Assembly: GCA_041984235.1 (NCBI GenBank)
Contig: JBHIYN010000008.1
Span: 62,001-126,000, forward strand
Reading direction: 5' to 3'
Origin: JBHIYN01 sp041984235
Lineage (GTDB): Bacteria > Pseudomonadota > Gammaproteobacteria > Ga0077536
Length of the DNA: 64,000 nt
Below, piece after piece: positions 53,882-64,000 of this stretch. How positions within the stretch are numbered: position 1 is the first letter of the stretch; each line of letters opens with the position of its first letter. The position numbers were made by a program, and so were the translations under genes. The notes below the pieces were generated by a model. The model saw nothing but the letters and a program-made list of their open reading frames with translations, made no database searches and was not told where the DNA came from.

Positions 53882-54148
53882 GGATCTGCTGCTCAGTCGA
53901 AATTGATGGAGCCCGGGTGGTCGCGGGACGGGACACTATATTTGAACGGCGTCCCGTTCTCGACTGCCGCACCCGAAAATCGGGCAGGTCGGCCTCGCCG
54001 CGCCGCCTCTCCGGCTCCGCGCCCGGGGATTGCGCGGGGCAAGACGCGCCGATCACCTCTTCGGGGGGGGGTGGCATGCCACGGCGCGGCGACCTATAAG
54101 GTAAGGTAGCGGTCGCGCATTGTCGCATTCGAGTACAGGAAGACTGGA
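53882..54148. other. Divergent region between gor and the 675-aa membrane protein
   Basis: 267 nt without a gene. It contains CGGGACG (53924-53930) facing CGTCCCG (53950-53956) with TATATT between them, and a run of nine G at 54063-54071. Promoters of both flanking genes should lie here. Confidence 0.4.
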
Positions 54149-56176
54149 ATGACCTATGCCACTGAGTATCTGGTTTCCCTGGCCGTCGGCGGGCTGATGG
54201 TCGCGTTTGCCTCGATCGAACGCTTCTCCGAGCCCACCTACAAGCCGGAGCGGGGAAATCGGGAGCTGTACAAGAAATTCAAACCGCAGTACTTCACGTC
54301 CGATGCGAAGTACTACACTGCACTCAGCCTGTACTGCTCCTGCATGGTGGGCCTGTACCTGCTCATCGCCTATTTCCCCAGCCTCATCGGAGAGTTCGAG
54401 AAGCTGTCAGGCAATCAGGACGCCCGGACCGCATCCGCACTGTCCCCGTTCGTGGCCGCGTCGATCGTCATGGGGCTGCAGGGCATCATTTTCATCAACA
54501 AGCTGGAGTCCAGTTTCCGGCGCCTCTTCCATCGCTGGGCCAAGATTCCGCAGGGCGTGGGAAAGACACTCAACCAGCTCCGCGCCTGCGAGTTCTCCTT
54601 CAGCCAGTACAAGGACCGGGACGTTCTGGACGAGCCGGAGTTCGATCTGGTCGAGGCTGCCGACTTCGACTCCGACGAACGTATGCGCCGGCGCTGGGCG
54701 AGAGTGTGTTGCCTGGTGTATTGCCTGCGTTCGCAACGCTCACAGAGTGCTATCAGCTTCAATCTCGATGCCGCGTTCCTGGACGAGTACTTCGAGGAAA
54801 TCGACGAGATCAAACGGGTGTTTCGCAGCCTGGCAGCGGCCATCGAGAGCTATCGCAAGCACGCCCGACCGTCCGATGAAGGCAATGCGAGGGACGAGCA
54901 GGTGTCCTCACCGCAGCAGCTGAGGCAGAGAATCCAGGAAGAGATGGACGACCTGCTGGACCGCCTCTATTCGTTCATTGCCTGTGCGGTGCGCTCGCGC
55001 GCAACCACCGAAAGCGAGGTCATTGCTGCGCTCAAGGACATCGGCTTCATTTTTCCGCATGACGGGCTCACCCAGATCGACACGACCCGGATGTTCGCGA
55101 CGTTTCTCGCGGTCGCCGTTGTCGCTGCTGCCGGACCGCTGACGATCGACGTGGTGTTCTCCGATGAATGTCGCGCCTACGAGGCAAATGCCATCCAGGG
55201 CGTGGTTGCGGCAGCCGGTGATCCCTGCAACGGGCTGTATCGTCAGATCAAGCAGTATTATCCGTACATCCCGACGCGCCACATCGACGCGCTGATGTGG
55301 GCGCTGGGGGCGGCCGCGGTGCATGGCCTGGCGGCGCTGGTTGCTCTGCAGTACCGGCACGCGCGGGTGCGGGCCAGGCGCTGGTTCGGTTCTGAGCGCA
55401 ACCGCCAGCGGCCCTACGAGAAGTACTTCATTGCCGCGTTGTTCGGCGGTTGTGCCGGTTATGTCGCCACGTCAGTACTGGTCCTGCTGGAACCCGGCGT
55501 CAAAGCACTGATTGACCCTGGGCTGGACTGGGGCCTGGAGCTCAGAAAGGGACTCGTTCCCACGTCGACCATGATCCTGCTGGGCGCAACCACGGCCTTC
55601 TTCTGCCTGTACTACGTAGACAGCCATTATCCCGACGACGACAAGCAGTCGAAATGGATTTATCCGCTGGTGCAGGGCGTCGTCGTCGGCCTCGTTGGCT
55701 TCCTGACTACCGATGCGTATGTCGAGATATGGCACGCGGTCGCGGAAAGGCCGCGCGACGCGTACTTTCTCAGCGCCGAGGTGCACAGCGATTTCTATTG
55801 CATCGTGTTCGCGGTCACCGCGAGTATCGGCGCATTCATGGGTTGGATCTTTCCGCTGCGCCAGCAGCGGCACCAGAGCGAGCATTATCTCGGTGCCTGG
55901 ACCTACAAGGACGAGGGCAACCATCCGTGCATGCTGATCGTGTTCGAAGATCGCACCATTACGAAGAATCGCCAGACCGGAGCCGACGGCTGGTCTGAGC
56001 TGTCCAGCGGGCGCTGGAAAGTCATCGACGGCGGGGCAGCCCTGGTCGAGTGGAACGACGAACAGGCCAATGCGCGCATGGCCCTCAGCCATCTCGACCT
56101 CACGTACGAGGAACTCGCCGGTGACAACGGCGTGAGCGACTCCACGATGAAACATCGCGCCCGCAAGGTCATCTGA
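54149..56176 (+). CDS. Large unrecognised multi-domain membrane protein
   Basis: 675 residues, family not recognised. Three hydrophobic helices near 7-24, 58-78 and 97-115 are followed by a charged cytoplasmic-type region (about 120-330) with several acidic-basic helical stretches. A second membrane block of about six helices spans 335-590 (for example MFATFLAVAVVAAAGPLTI and IVFAVTASIGAFMGWIFPL). The C-terminus (about 600-675), with YLGAWTYKDEG and SSGRWKVIDGGAALVEWND, looks like a small beta-sheet domain. Codon use is slightly less GC-biased than the surroundings, consistent with accessory origin. AGGA precedes the ATG. No enzyme motif is evident. Confidence 0.6.
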   Translation: MTYATEYLVSLAVGGLMVAFASIERFSEPTYKPERGNRELYKKFKPQYFTSDAKYYTALSLYCSCMVGLYLLIAYFPSLIGEFEKLSGNQDARTASALSPFVAASIVMGLQGIIFINKLESSFRRLFHRWAKIPQGVGKTLNQLRACEFSFSQYKDRDVLDEPEFDLVEAADFDSDERMRRRWARVCCLVYCLRSQRSQSAISFNLDAAFLDEYFEEIDEIKRVFRSLAAAIESYRKHARPSDEGNARDEQVSSPQQLRQRIQEEMDDLLDRLYSFIACAVRSRATTESEVIAALKDIGFIFPHDGLTQIDTTRMFATFLAVAVVAAAGPLTIDVVFSDECRAYEANAIQGVVAAAGDPCNGLYRQIKQYYPYIPTRHIDALMWALGAAAVHGLAALVALQYRHARVRARRWFGSERNRQRPYEKYFIAALFGGCAGYVATSVLVLLEPGVKALIDPGLDWGLELRKGLVPTSTMILLGATTAFFCLYYVDSHYPDDDKQSKWIYPLVQGVVVGLVGFLTTDAYVEIWHAVAERPRDAYFLSAEVHSDFYCIVFAVTASIGAFMGWIFPLRQQRHQSEHYLGAWTYKDEGNHPCMLIVFEDRTITKNRQTGADGWSELSSGRWKVIDGGAALVEWNDEQANARMALSHLDLTYEELAGDNGVSDSTMKHRARKVI

Positions 56177-56328
56177 TCGCGTGGCCCGCGGCAGCGCGTG
56201 CCGGTGTCTGCGCGCGCGGGGCTTACGGCAAGGGGCCTTGACCAGGCATCGCACCCATCGGGCAGCGACCGTCCGCTATTTGGATACAATCCCCATCCTC
56301 CGGGCAAGCATTCACTCGCAGGAAACGC

Positions 56329-57237
56329 ATGAACGAATTCGTCGAAATCGTGGACGTGGGGCCGCGTGACGGTCTGCAGAGCCAGCCGACCCTGGTCGAT
56401 ACCACGACCAAGCTGGAGCTCATCACCCGCCTGGTGGACGCCGGTGTACGGCGCCTCGAGGTGGTGAGCTTCGTCAACCCGAAGCGCGTGCCACAGATGG
56501 CGGACGCGGACGCCGTCATCGCCGGCCTCCCGCGTCGCGACGGCGTGCGCTACATCGGCCTGGTGATGAACGACAAGGGGCTGGAGCGTGCCCTCGCCAG
56601 CGGCATCGACCAGATTAATTGCGTGGTCGTCACGACCGACACCTTCTGCCAGCGCAACCAGGGTCGCGATGCCGGCGAGATGCTGGACTCGGTGGTTGCG
56701 ATGGCGCGCCGCGCGCAGGACGCCGGGCGCTTTCTCGGGGTCACCATTGCTGCCACTTTCGGCTGCCCGTTCGAGGGTGAGGTCGATCCGTCGCGCGTGG
56801 TCGACATCGCCCGGCGCCTGGCCGATGCCGGCGTCGACGAGCTCGCGCTGGCCGACTCCATCGGTGTCGCGGTCCCGAGCGATGTCGCGCGCCTGGTCGA
56901 AGCGGTGCGCCCGGTGGCCGGCGACATTCCCCTGCGGCTGCACTTCCACAACACGCGCAACACCGCCATCGGCAATGTCTACGCCGCGCTGGAGGCCGGC
57001 GTGCGCATCTTCGACGCGAGCTGCGGCGGTGTCGGCGGCTGTCCTTTCGCGCCCGGCGCCACCGGCAACGTCGGCACCGAGGACGTGCTCTACCTGTTGC
57101 ATCGCATGGGCTACCGTACCGGCATCGACGTCGAGGCCGTGATTGCCACCGCGCAGTGGCTGCAGGGGCCGCTCGCTGCAAGCATGCCGGCGATGGTCAC
57201 GCACGCCGGCGTCTTTCCCAAGCGCACCGCGGCCTGA
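56329..57237 (+). CDS. mvaB: Hydroxymethylglutaryl-CoA lyase
   Basis: 302 residues of the HMGL-like TIM-barrel family. It splits HMG-CoA to acetyl-CoA and acetoacetate in leucine catabolism. Motifs: VDVGPRDGLQSQ (metal Asp, catalytic Arg), the ATFGCPFEGEVDP segment, LADSIGVAVPSDV, LHFHNTRNTAIGN (metal histidines) and the cysteine loop SCGGVGGCPFAPGATGNVGTED that is diagnostic for HMG-CoA lyase. The AGGAAA ribosome-binding site fits the ATG at 56329. It is followed 17 nt later by the EamA transporter gene. Confidence 0.95.
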   Translation: MNEFVEIVDVGPRDGLQSQPTLVDTTTKLELITRLVDAGVRRLEVVSFVNPKRVPQMADADAVIAGLPRRDGVRYIGLVMNDKGLERALASGIDQINCVVVTTDTFCQRNQGRDAGEMLDSVVAMARRAQDAGRFLGVTIAATFGCPFEGEVDPSRVVDIARRLADAGVDELALADSIGVAVPSDVARLVEAVRPVAGDIPLRLHFHNTRNTAIGNVYAALEAGVRIFDASCGGVGGCPFAPGATGNVGTEDVLYLLHRMGYRTGIDVEAVIATAQWLQGPLAASMPAMVTHAGVFPKRTAA

Positions 57238-57254
57238 GTGCCGCGGTTCCAGCC

Positions 57255-58178
57255 ATGACCGCGCCGCCGCGTGCGCGCGGCGGACTCGGAGACGTTGCGC
57301 TGATCGTCGCCGGCGCACTGCTGATCTCGACCAAGGGCATCATCGTCAAGTTCATCTACCTCGAGGGCGTCAGCGTCGAGGCGGTGCTGTTGCTGCGGGC
57401 CTGGCTGTCGCAGCCCCTGATCTGGGCGTGGGCGCTGTATCGCATCGGTTTCGCCGGCGTGCTGCGCGTGCCGCGCAACCTCGTTGCCGGCGCGCTGATC
57501 GCCGGGCTCGGGTCCTACTATCTCGGCGCGTGGCTGGATTTCGCTGCACTGACCCTGATCGATGCCAGTCTCGAACGCGTGCTGCTGTTCTCCTACCCGG
57601 TCATCGTGGTCATCGCGCGCGCGCTCACGCAACGCCGCTGGCCGCCGCGGCGCGTCGTGGTCGCGGTTTCCATGACCTGGTGCGGCATCGCGCTCGCGGT
57701 CGGCGGACTCGACCTCGACCTGTGGCGAGTGAATGGTTTCGGCGCCTTGCTGGTGATTGCCTCGGCCTGCCTGTTCTCCTATTACCTGATTGCCAACGAA
57801 CGCTTCGCGATGGCCGCCGGTAGCGTCGCCTTCATCGTGTTCGCGACCTTTGCCGCGGCGCTCGCACTCACCGCGCACTTCGCCGTATTCGGTGAGGCGA
57901 CTTCGCTGGACCTGACGCCGCGCGCCTGGGCGCTGCTGGTCTTCATGACGGTCGCGACCAACGTGGTGCCGCTGTTCATGTTCTCCGCCAGCATCGGCCG
58001 CATCGGTGCGCAGCGCGCGTCCATCATCTCCTCGATCGGACCGCCGGCGACCATCGCGCTGGCGGTGATCCTGCTCGGCGAAGTGATGCATCCCGTGCAA
58101 CTGCTGGGATCGGCACTGATCGTCGCCGGTATCGTGGTGCTGGAGGCGCGGCGCAGTGCCGCGGTGGAAGCGGGTTAG
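57255..58178 (+). CDS. EamA/DMT-family transporter
   Basis: 307 residues with ten predicted membrane helices in two EamA repeats (about 12-145 and 160-295). It begins GDVALIVAGALLISTKGII. Second-repeat features include LLVIASACLFSYYLIANERF and RASIISSIGPPATIALAVILLGE, a typical last-domain motif. Family members export amino acids or metabolites; the substrate is unknown. It is likely in an operon with mvaB. Confidence 0.9.
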   Translation: MTAPPRARGGLGDVALIVAGALLISTKGIIVKFIYLEGVSVEAVLLLRAWLSQPLIWAWALYRIGFAGVLRVPRNLVAGALIAGLGSYYLGAWLDFAALTLIDASLERVLLFSYPVIVVIARALTQRRWPPRRVVVAVSMTWCGIALAVGGLDLDLWRVNGFGALLVIASACLFSYYLIANERFAMAAGSVAFIVFATFAAALALTAHFAVFGEATSLDLTPRAWALLVFMTVATNVVPLFMFSASIGRIGAQRASIISSIGPPATIALAVILLGEVMHPVQLLGSALIVAGIVVLEARRSAAVEAG

Positions 58179-58192
58179 GGCGTTGCGGACCC

Positions 58193-59164
58193 TTACTTGA
58201 GCCCGGCGTAGAGCCGCGCCATCGCGCGCCGCCACAGCCGCGCGGGCTTCAGCGGCATGCCGGCGTAGACGCCCGGCTCGCGCACGTCCTTGGTGATCCC
58301 GCCCTTGCCGAGCACCGTGACGTCGTCGGTCACGGTGACGTGGCCGACGGTGCCGACCTGGCCGGCCAGCGTCACCCGGTTGCCGAGCCGCGTGCTGCCG
58401 GACACGCCGACCTGCGATACCAGCAGGCAGTGCTCGCCGGTGACGACGTTGTGCGCGAGCATGACGAGGTTGTCGATTTTGGTCCCGCGGCCGATCCGCG
58501 TCTCGTCGAAACGGGCGCGGTCGATGGTCGAGTTGGCGCCGACCTCGACGTCGTCCTCGAGCACGACGCGGCCGAGCTGCGGGATCTTGACGTGCTCGCC
58601 CTCGTGCAGGACGAAGCCGTAGCCGTCCCCGCCGATCGACACGCCCGGCTGCAGGATCACGCGATCGCCGAGCTGGCTGTCCTCGCGCAGGGTGCAGTTG
58701 GGATAGATGATGCAGTCGGCACCGATGGTGCAGCGGTCCATGATGACGACGTTGGGAAAGACGCGCGTACGCGCGCCGATCGTGACGCCCGCACCGACGA
58801 CCACGTTGGCGCCGAGGTAGACGTCTTCACCGAGGCTGGCGTCACTGGCGATCGCGGCGCTGGGATGCCGGCCGCTGGCGCTGCCGAGCTGGGACGGCGC
58901 GAACAGTCCGGCGATGCGCGCAATCATGTACTCCGGGTGCGCATGAAACAGGTTGCCCTTGCCCGGCACCGGCAGGCCGGGGCGCGTCACGAAGGCGGCG
59001 ATCTGCGAGGCGGCGGCGGCGGCGAGGTGCTTCTCGTCGTTGATGAACGAGAGATGCCCGCGGCGATCATCGGACAGCCCGCAGACGCCCTCGATGGCCG
59101 TGTCCGCCGAGCCCTGCCAGTCGAGCTTGAAGGCGTGGGCCAGGCTGGAAAGGGAATGCTGCAT
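58193..59164 (-). CDS. lpxD: UDP-3-O-(3-hydroxyacyl)glucosamine N-acyltransferase LpxD
   Basis: 323-residue cytoplasmic acyltransferase adding the second acyl chain in lipid A synthesis. The N-terminal uridine-binding domain (about 1-95) is followed by a left-handed beta-helix of hexapeptide repeats (VVVGAGVTIGARTRVFPNV etc.) and a C-terminal helix. The catalytic histidine is in LAHNVVTGEHCLLVSQVGVS. It stands alone here, away from lpxA/lpxB/fabZ, so it may be a second LpxD copy. ATG at 59164 begins MQHSLSSLAHAF, an acceptable family start though not the most common. Confidence 0.9.
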   Translation of the reverse strand: MQHSLSSLAHAFKLDWQGSADTAIEGVCGLSDDRRGHLSFINDEKHLAAAAASQIAAFVTRPGLPVPGKGNLFHAHPEYMIARIAGLFAPSQLGSASGRHPSAAIASDASLGEDVYLGANVVVGAGVTIGARTRVFPNVVIMDRCTIGADCIIYPNCTLREDSQLGDRVILQPGVSIGGDGYGFVLHEGEHVKIPQLGRVVLEDDVEVGANSTIDRARFDETRIGRGTKIDNLVMLAHNVVTGEHCLLVSQVGVSGSTRLGNRVTLAGQVGTVGHVTVTDDVTVLGKGGITKDVREPGVYAGMPLKPARLWRRAMARLYAGLK

Positions 59165-59317
59165 GAAAATTCGTCGGCCTCACCCGCCGCCAGCGTCGAT
59201 CCGGCATGAGTCTACTCGATGCGCCGCCGGAATTATGCGCGCCGGCGTTCGGCCGGGCAGCGGCGCTGCGGTAAACTGCGGCACCGGCAGAAGCGGAACG
59301 ACGCACGAGGAGGCCCG

Positions 59318-60202
59318 TTGAGCAGGCACAAGTCACGCAAGGCGCGCAGCGCTCGGGAGCGCGCCGAGGGTGCGTCGCCGCAACCCGCTGCCAGCGAGCG
59401 GTCGCGACTGGATTGGCCGCTGGCGGCGATCGCCGTCGCCGGCCTGGTCCTGACCGCGATCCTGATCGCCGCCCGGGGTGCGCAGGATGGCCTGCCGTAC
59501 TGCAACGCCGGCAGTGGCTGCGACGTGGTGCAGGGCAGTGCGTGGTCGCGTTTTCTCGGTGTGCCGCTCGCCGTGTGGGGTTTCGGCGCCTACCTCGCCC
59601 TGGGCGTGATCGCCTGCGACCGCAGGGCGGCGCGGCGCTGGCGGCTGGCGGCTTTCGTGGCCAGCTTCGGTTTCGGGCTGAGTGCCTATCTCACCGCCGT
59701 CTCCGGTCTTGCCATCGGCGCCTGGTGTGTCTACTGCCTGGCGTCCGCCGCGCTGATGACGGCGGCTTTTGCACTGACTTTTCGCCGCCGCGCGCCGGTG
59801 CCGGCGGTGCGCATGCGCGTTGCCGGATTGTTCGTCGCCGCGGTGGTCGCAGCGGTCATGCACGCCGGCGCGGCCGGGGTCGGCGCCGGTGCCGGCGATC
59901 CGGCCCTGGTCGCGCTCGCACGCCACCTGGAAGCACGCGGCGCCAAGTTCTACGGCGCGAGCTGGTGTCCGCACTGCCAGGAACAGAAGGCCCTGTTCGG
60001 CGCCGCCGCGGCGTACCTGCCCTACGTCGAGTGTTCGCCGCACGGACCGCGTACGCCACAGGCGACCGCCTGCGCGGTCAAGGAGATCAGCAAGTACCCG
60101 ACCTGGATCATCGACGGCCGCCGTATCGAGCGCATCCTGACCACCGATCTGCTGGCCAAGCTGAGCGCCTTCGAGGGCGCGGGCGCGGCCGCCGGTGAAT
60201 GA
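59318..60202 (+). CDS. VKOR-family membrane disulfide-forming protein fused to thioredoxin-like domain
   Basis: 294 residues. The N-terminal VKOR domain has four helices with the paired loop cysteines (YCNAGSGCDVVQGS) and the active CxxC (AWCVYCLAS). After a further helix, a C-terminal thioredoxin-like domain carries WCPHCQEQK and the cis-proline region KYPTWIIDG. This is the architecture of bacterial VKOR homologues that oxidise cysteines to disulfides outside the cytoplasm. The start is TTG at 59318 with GAGGAGG upstream; it overlaps pgpA by 8 nt at its 3' end. Confidence 0.9.
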   Translation: MSRHKSRKARSARERAEGASPQPAASERSRLDWPLAAIAVAGLVLTAILIAARGAQDGLPYCNAGSGCDVVQGSAWSRFLGVPLAVWGFGAYLALGVIACDRRAARRWRLAAFVASFGFGLSAYLTAVSGLAIGAWCVYCLASAALMTAAFALTFRRRAPVPAVRMRVAGLFVAAVVAAVMHAGAAGVGAGAGDPALVALARHLEARGAKFYGASWCPHCQEQKALFGAAAAYLPYVECSPHGPRTPQATACAVKEISKYPTWIIDGRRIERILTTDLLAKLSAFEGAGAAAGE

Positions 60203-60713
60203 GGCGGCAGCCGGCCCGGCAACCCGGCCGCAGGTGGCCATGCTGGCCGATCCCGGGCACTGCCTGGCGCTCGGCTTCGGCAGCGGACTGGCGCCGCGCG
60301 CCCCCGGCACTGCCGGCACCGTCGTTGCCATCGGCGTCTACCTGCTGCTGGCACCGCTGCCGTTGGCCGCCTACCTGGCCGTGGTCGGCGTGCTCTTCAC
60401 CGCCGGCTGCGTGGTCGCAGGGCGCACCGCGCGCGCGCTCGGGCAGCACGACCACGGCGCCATCGTCGTGGACGAGATCGTCGGCTACCTGCTGACTGTA
60501 ACGTTTTGTTCCACCGGAGGAATCGGGCTCGCAGCCGGCTTTCTCGCGTTCCGGTTTTTCGATATTTTCAAGCCCTGGCCGATAAAGGCGGTGGACCGCA
60601 GGGTCGGCGGCGGCTTCGGGATCATGGCGGACGACGTCCTCGCGGCCGGATATGCGATGATTTTCCTCGAACTATTTGAATATTTTTCATTAAGTTATAA
60701 ACTATTCGAATAA
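60195..60713 (+). CDS. pgpA: Phosphatidylglycerophosphatase A
   Basis: 172 residues, the same length as E. coli PgpA. It dephosphorylates phosphatidylglycerol phosphate in the inner membrane. The signatures GFGSGLAPRAPGTAGTVVA, HDHGAIVVDEIVGYLL and FDIFKPWPIKAVDRRVGGGFGIMADD are all conserved, including the metal-coordinating acids. The start is GTG at 60195, overlapping the VKOR gene stop; an ATG at 60240 is also possible but would shorten the protein below family length. Its final codons are in an AT-rich stretch. Confidence 0.95.
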   Translation: MNEAAAGPATRPQVAMLADPGHCLALGFGSGLAPRAPGTAGTVVAIGVYLLLAPLPLAAYLAVVGVLFTAGCVVAGRTARALGQHDHGAIVVDEIVGYLLTVTFCSTGGIGLAAGFLAFRFFDIFKPWPIKAVDRRVGGGFGIMADDVLAAGYAMIFLELFEYFSLSYKLFE

Positions 60714-60725
60714 TCAACATTACAT
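60667..60725 (+). promoter_or_regulatory. AT-rich segment at the pgpA end, probable promoter of the transglycosylase gene
   Basis: About three quarters A+T in a region otherwise near 67% G+C. It contains TTGAAT (60676-60681) and TATAAA (60696-60701), though the 14-nt spacing is short. It spans the last pgpA codons and the leader of the next gene. Confidence 0.4.
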
Positions 60726-60750
60726 AGCGACGCTAACCGAGCGTAGAGGC

Positions 60751-61353
60751 ATGAAAAAGCGCCTGATCTTCCTGCTCCTGTGCACGACCCTGTTCGTGCT
60801 GCCGTTCTTCGCCGGCGCGGACATCTACAAGTACGTCGACCAGCACGGCCGCGTGCACCTCACCGATCGCCCCTCCCACGACGGCTTCAAACGCCTGGTC
60901 AAGACCTGGAAAGGGTGGCAGGAAGCGCGCGTGGACTACGCCGGAGTCAGCCGCAACCGGCGCAAGTACGAGCCCGCGATCCGCTCCGCGGCACAGAACT
61001 ACCGCCTGCCGCCAGCGCTGCTGCACGCGGTCATCACCGCCGAGTCGGCCTACGATCCGAACGCCATCTCGACCGCCGGCGCAGTCGGCCTGATGCAGTT
61101 GATGCCGGGCACGGCAGCGCGCTACGGCGTGCGCAACCGGCGCGACCCGATGGCCAACGTGCTCGGCGGCACGCGTTACCTGCGCGACCTGCTGGAGATG
61201 TTCGACAACGACCTGGTGCTGGCGCTCGCCGCCTACAACGCCGGGGAGAATGCCGTCATCAACCACGGGCGCCAGATCCCGCCGTACAAGGAGACCCAGA
61301 CCTACGTTCGGCGCGTGCTCAAGTACTACAACGAGTACAAGAAGAGCATGTAG
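60751..61353 (+). CDS. Lytic transglycosylase (SLT domain) with DUF4124
   Basis: 200 residues. A signal peptide (RLIFLLLCTTLFVLPFFAGA) precedes DUF4124 (DIYKYVDQHGRVHLTDRPS). An SLT domain of the Slt/MltE type follows: VITAESAYDPNAISTAGAVG with the catalytic glutamate, LMQLMPGTAARYGV, and LALAAYNAGENAVINHG. It cleaves peptidoglycan glycan strands to anhydro-muropeptides in the periplasm, products recycled through ammonium-permeable steps that include AmpD elsewhere in this window. GTAGAGG lies before the ATG. Confidence 0.92.
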   Translation: MKKRLIFLLLCTTLFVLPFFAGADIYKYVDQHGRVHLTDRPSHDGFKRLVKTWKGWQEARVDYAGVSRNRRKYEPAIRSAAQNYRLPPALLHAVITAESAYDPNAISTAGAVGLMQLMPGTAARYGVRNRRDPMANVLGGTRYLRDLLEMFDNDLVLALAAYNAGENAVINHGRQIPPYKETQTYVRRVLKYYNEYKKSM

Positions 61354-61366
61354 TCACGGCCGGTGC

Positions 61367-61849
61367 TCAGCGCGCCGGTGCCCGCAGCGGCAGCTCGGTG
61401 CGCTGCACGATGGGCTTGAGCGCGAAGCTGGTCTGGATGTTCGCGATCCCGGCCACCTTGGTCAGCTTCTCGACCAGGAAGCGCTCGTAGCTCTCGAGAT
61501 CGGGCATCACCACGCGCAGCAGGTAATCGGAGGTGCCGGTCATCAGGTAGCACTCCATGACCTCGGGGTAGCTCGCCACGCGGCGCTGGAATTCCTCCAG
61601 CGCGGCTTTCTCCTGGCTGCGCAGCGACACGCTGACGAAGGCGTTGATCGGCAGGCCGACCGCGTGCGCGTCGACGATGCCGACGTAGCGCCGGATGACG
61701 CCGGCCTGCTCCAGCGCACGGACGCGGCGCAGGCAGGGCGAGGGCGACAGACCGATCGCCTCGGCGAGCTCGGTGTTCGGCATGCGGCCGTCGTTCTGGA
61801 GAAAGTGCAGAATGCGGTAGTCGGTACGGTCCAGATCTGGTTTTGGCAT
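61367..61849 (-). CDS. Lrp/AsnC family transcriptional regulator
   Basis: 160 residues. N-terminal winged helix-turn-helix (about 3-60): DRTDYRILHFLQNDGRMPNT, LAEAIGLSPSPCLRRVRALE. The C-terminal RAM/AsnC ligand domain spans about 70-150, with YLMTGTSDYLLRVVMPDL. Lrp-type proteins form octamers that respond to amino acids. The ATG at 61849 is preferred because GGAG lies 9 nt upstream; a second ATG at 61864 is in frame. It is divergent from aceE, with about 130 nt between starts, so it may control it. Confidence 0.9.
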   Translation of the reverse strand: MPKPDLDRTDYRILHFLQNDGRMPNTELAEAIGLSPSPCLRRVRALEQAGVIRRYVGIVDAHAVGLPINAFVSVSLRSQEKAALEEFQRRVASYPEVMECYLMTGTSDYLLRVVMPDLESYERFLVEKLTKVAGIANIQTSFALKPIVQRTELPLRAPAR

Positions 61850-61978
61850 ATTCGGTAACTCCATACCCGATTCTTGGCGAATTATGCCCTGATTGGGGTT
61901 GGCGGGAGGGTGATCCGCGATCGCGTTGCGGACCCGACGGGCTACGCTGGGGGCTCGTCAACGCCGGGGAGGCGGCCC

Positions 61979-64000
<2,022 letters not shown>

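Noticed and set aside
54063..54071. Run of nine G as a phase-variable tract
   Set aside because: It lies outside any coding sequence, about 80 nt upstream of the membrane protein start, and no promoter element is placed around it. It could affect promoter spacing but nothing supports that.

Overview
The window is about 67% G+C, densely coded chromosomal DNA from a Gram-negative bacterium, most likely a gammaproteobacterium. Evidence for this is the lipid A genes (lpxH, lpxD), ampD-ampE, the run tig-clpP-clpX-lon-hupB-tRNA-Val-tRNA-Asp-ppiD, a fadI-fadJ pair, a homodimeric-type aceE, pgpA, and the tRNA cluster Pro-Arg-His-Lys. GTG and TTG starts and 1-8 nt overlaps between genes are common. 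No genus can be named from what is visible.

Layout. 0-5 kb: a truncated retropepsin-like protease, egtD (ergothioneine), ampD-ampE, lpxH and ppiB on the opposite strand, then four tRNAs behind a good sigma-70 promoter with a perfect 20-bp palindrome between two of them. 5-11.5 kb: a minus-strand block with an O-methyltransferase, two uncharacterised membrane proteins, a DUF3592 protein, a Ser/Thr kinase fused to an HDOD domain, an NTF2-like protein and an exported glutaredoxin. 11.7-20.6 kb: tRNA-Leu and the protein-quality-control block tig-clpP-clpX-lon-hupB-tRNAs-ppiD. 20.6-22.7 kb: a dicarboxylate symporter and fabI. 22.9-32.6 kb: an oligopeptide-type ABC importer operon whose ATPase gene is separated from its permeases by fadI-fadJ. 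32.7-37.6 kb: a MATE exporter, DUF427, a nitroreductase, a D-aminoacylase-type amidohydrolase and an SDR.

37.6-45.3 kb is an accessory pocket: an HNH nuclease with a DUF3427-like front half, an MBL-fold protein, two frameshifted genes, small alpha/beta-barrel proteins, a PaiB-like flavoprotein, a CPBP protease and an Mrr-type restriction enzyme. 45.3-52.5 kb carries catabolic or detoxification enzymes: alpha/beta hydrolase, GST, amidohydrolase, AidB-type acyl-CoA dehydrogenase, luciferase-like oxidoreductase and isochorismatase-like hydrolase. 52.5-64 kb holds glutathione reductase, a 675-aa unrecognised membrane protein, HMG-CoA lyase, an EamA transporter, lpxD, a VKOR-thioredoxin fusion, pgpA, a lytic transglycosylase, an Lrp regulator and the start of aceE.

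The most notable observation is at 51862-52428 (minus). An exported peroxiredoxin has an in-frame TGA exactly where the peroxidatic cysteine of the PxxxTxxC motif should be. The reading frame continues with conserved peroxiredoxin sequence, and a hairpin with bacterial SECIS geometry follows the TGA. I read it as a selenocysteine peroxiredoxin. A conventional annotation would split it into two fragments. Just upstream, between it and glutathione reductase, lies a perfect 37-bp palindrome that looks like a mobile REP/MITE-type element.
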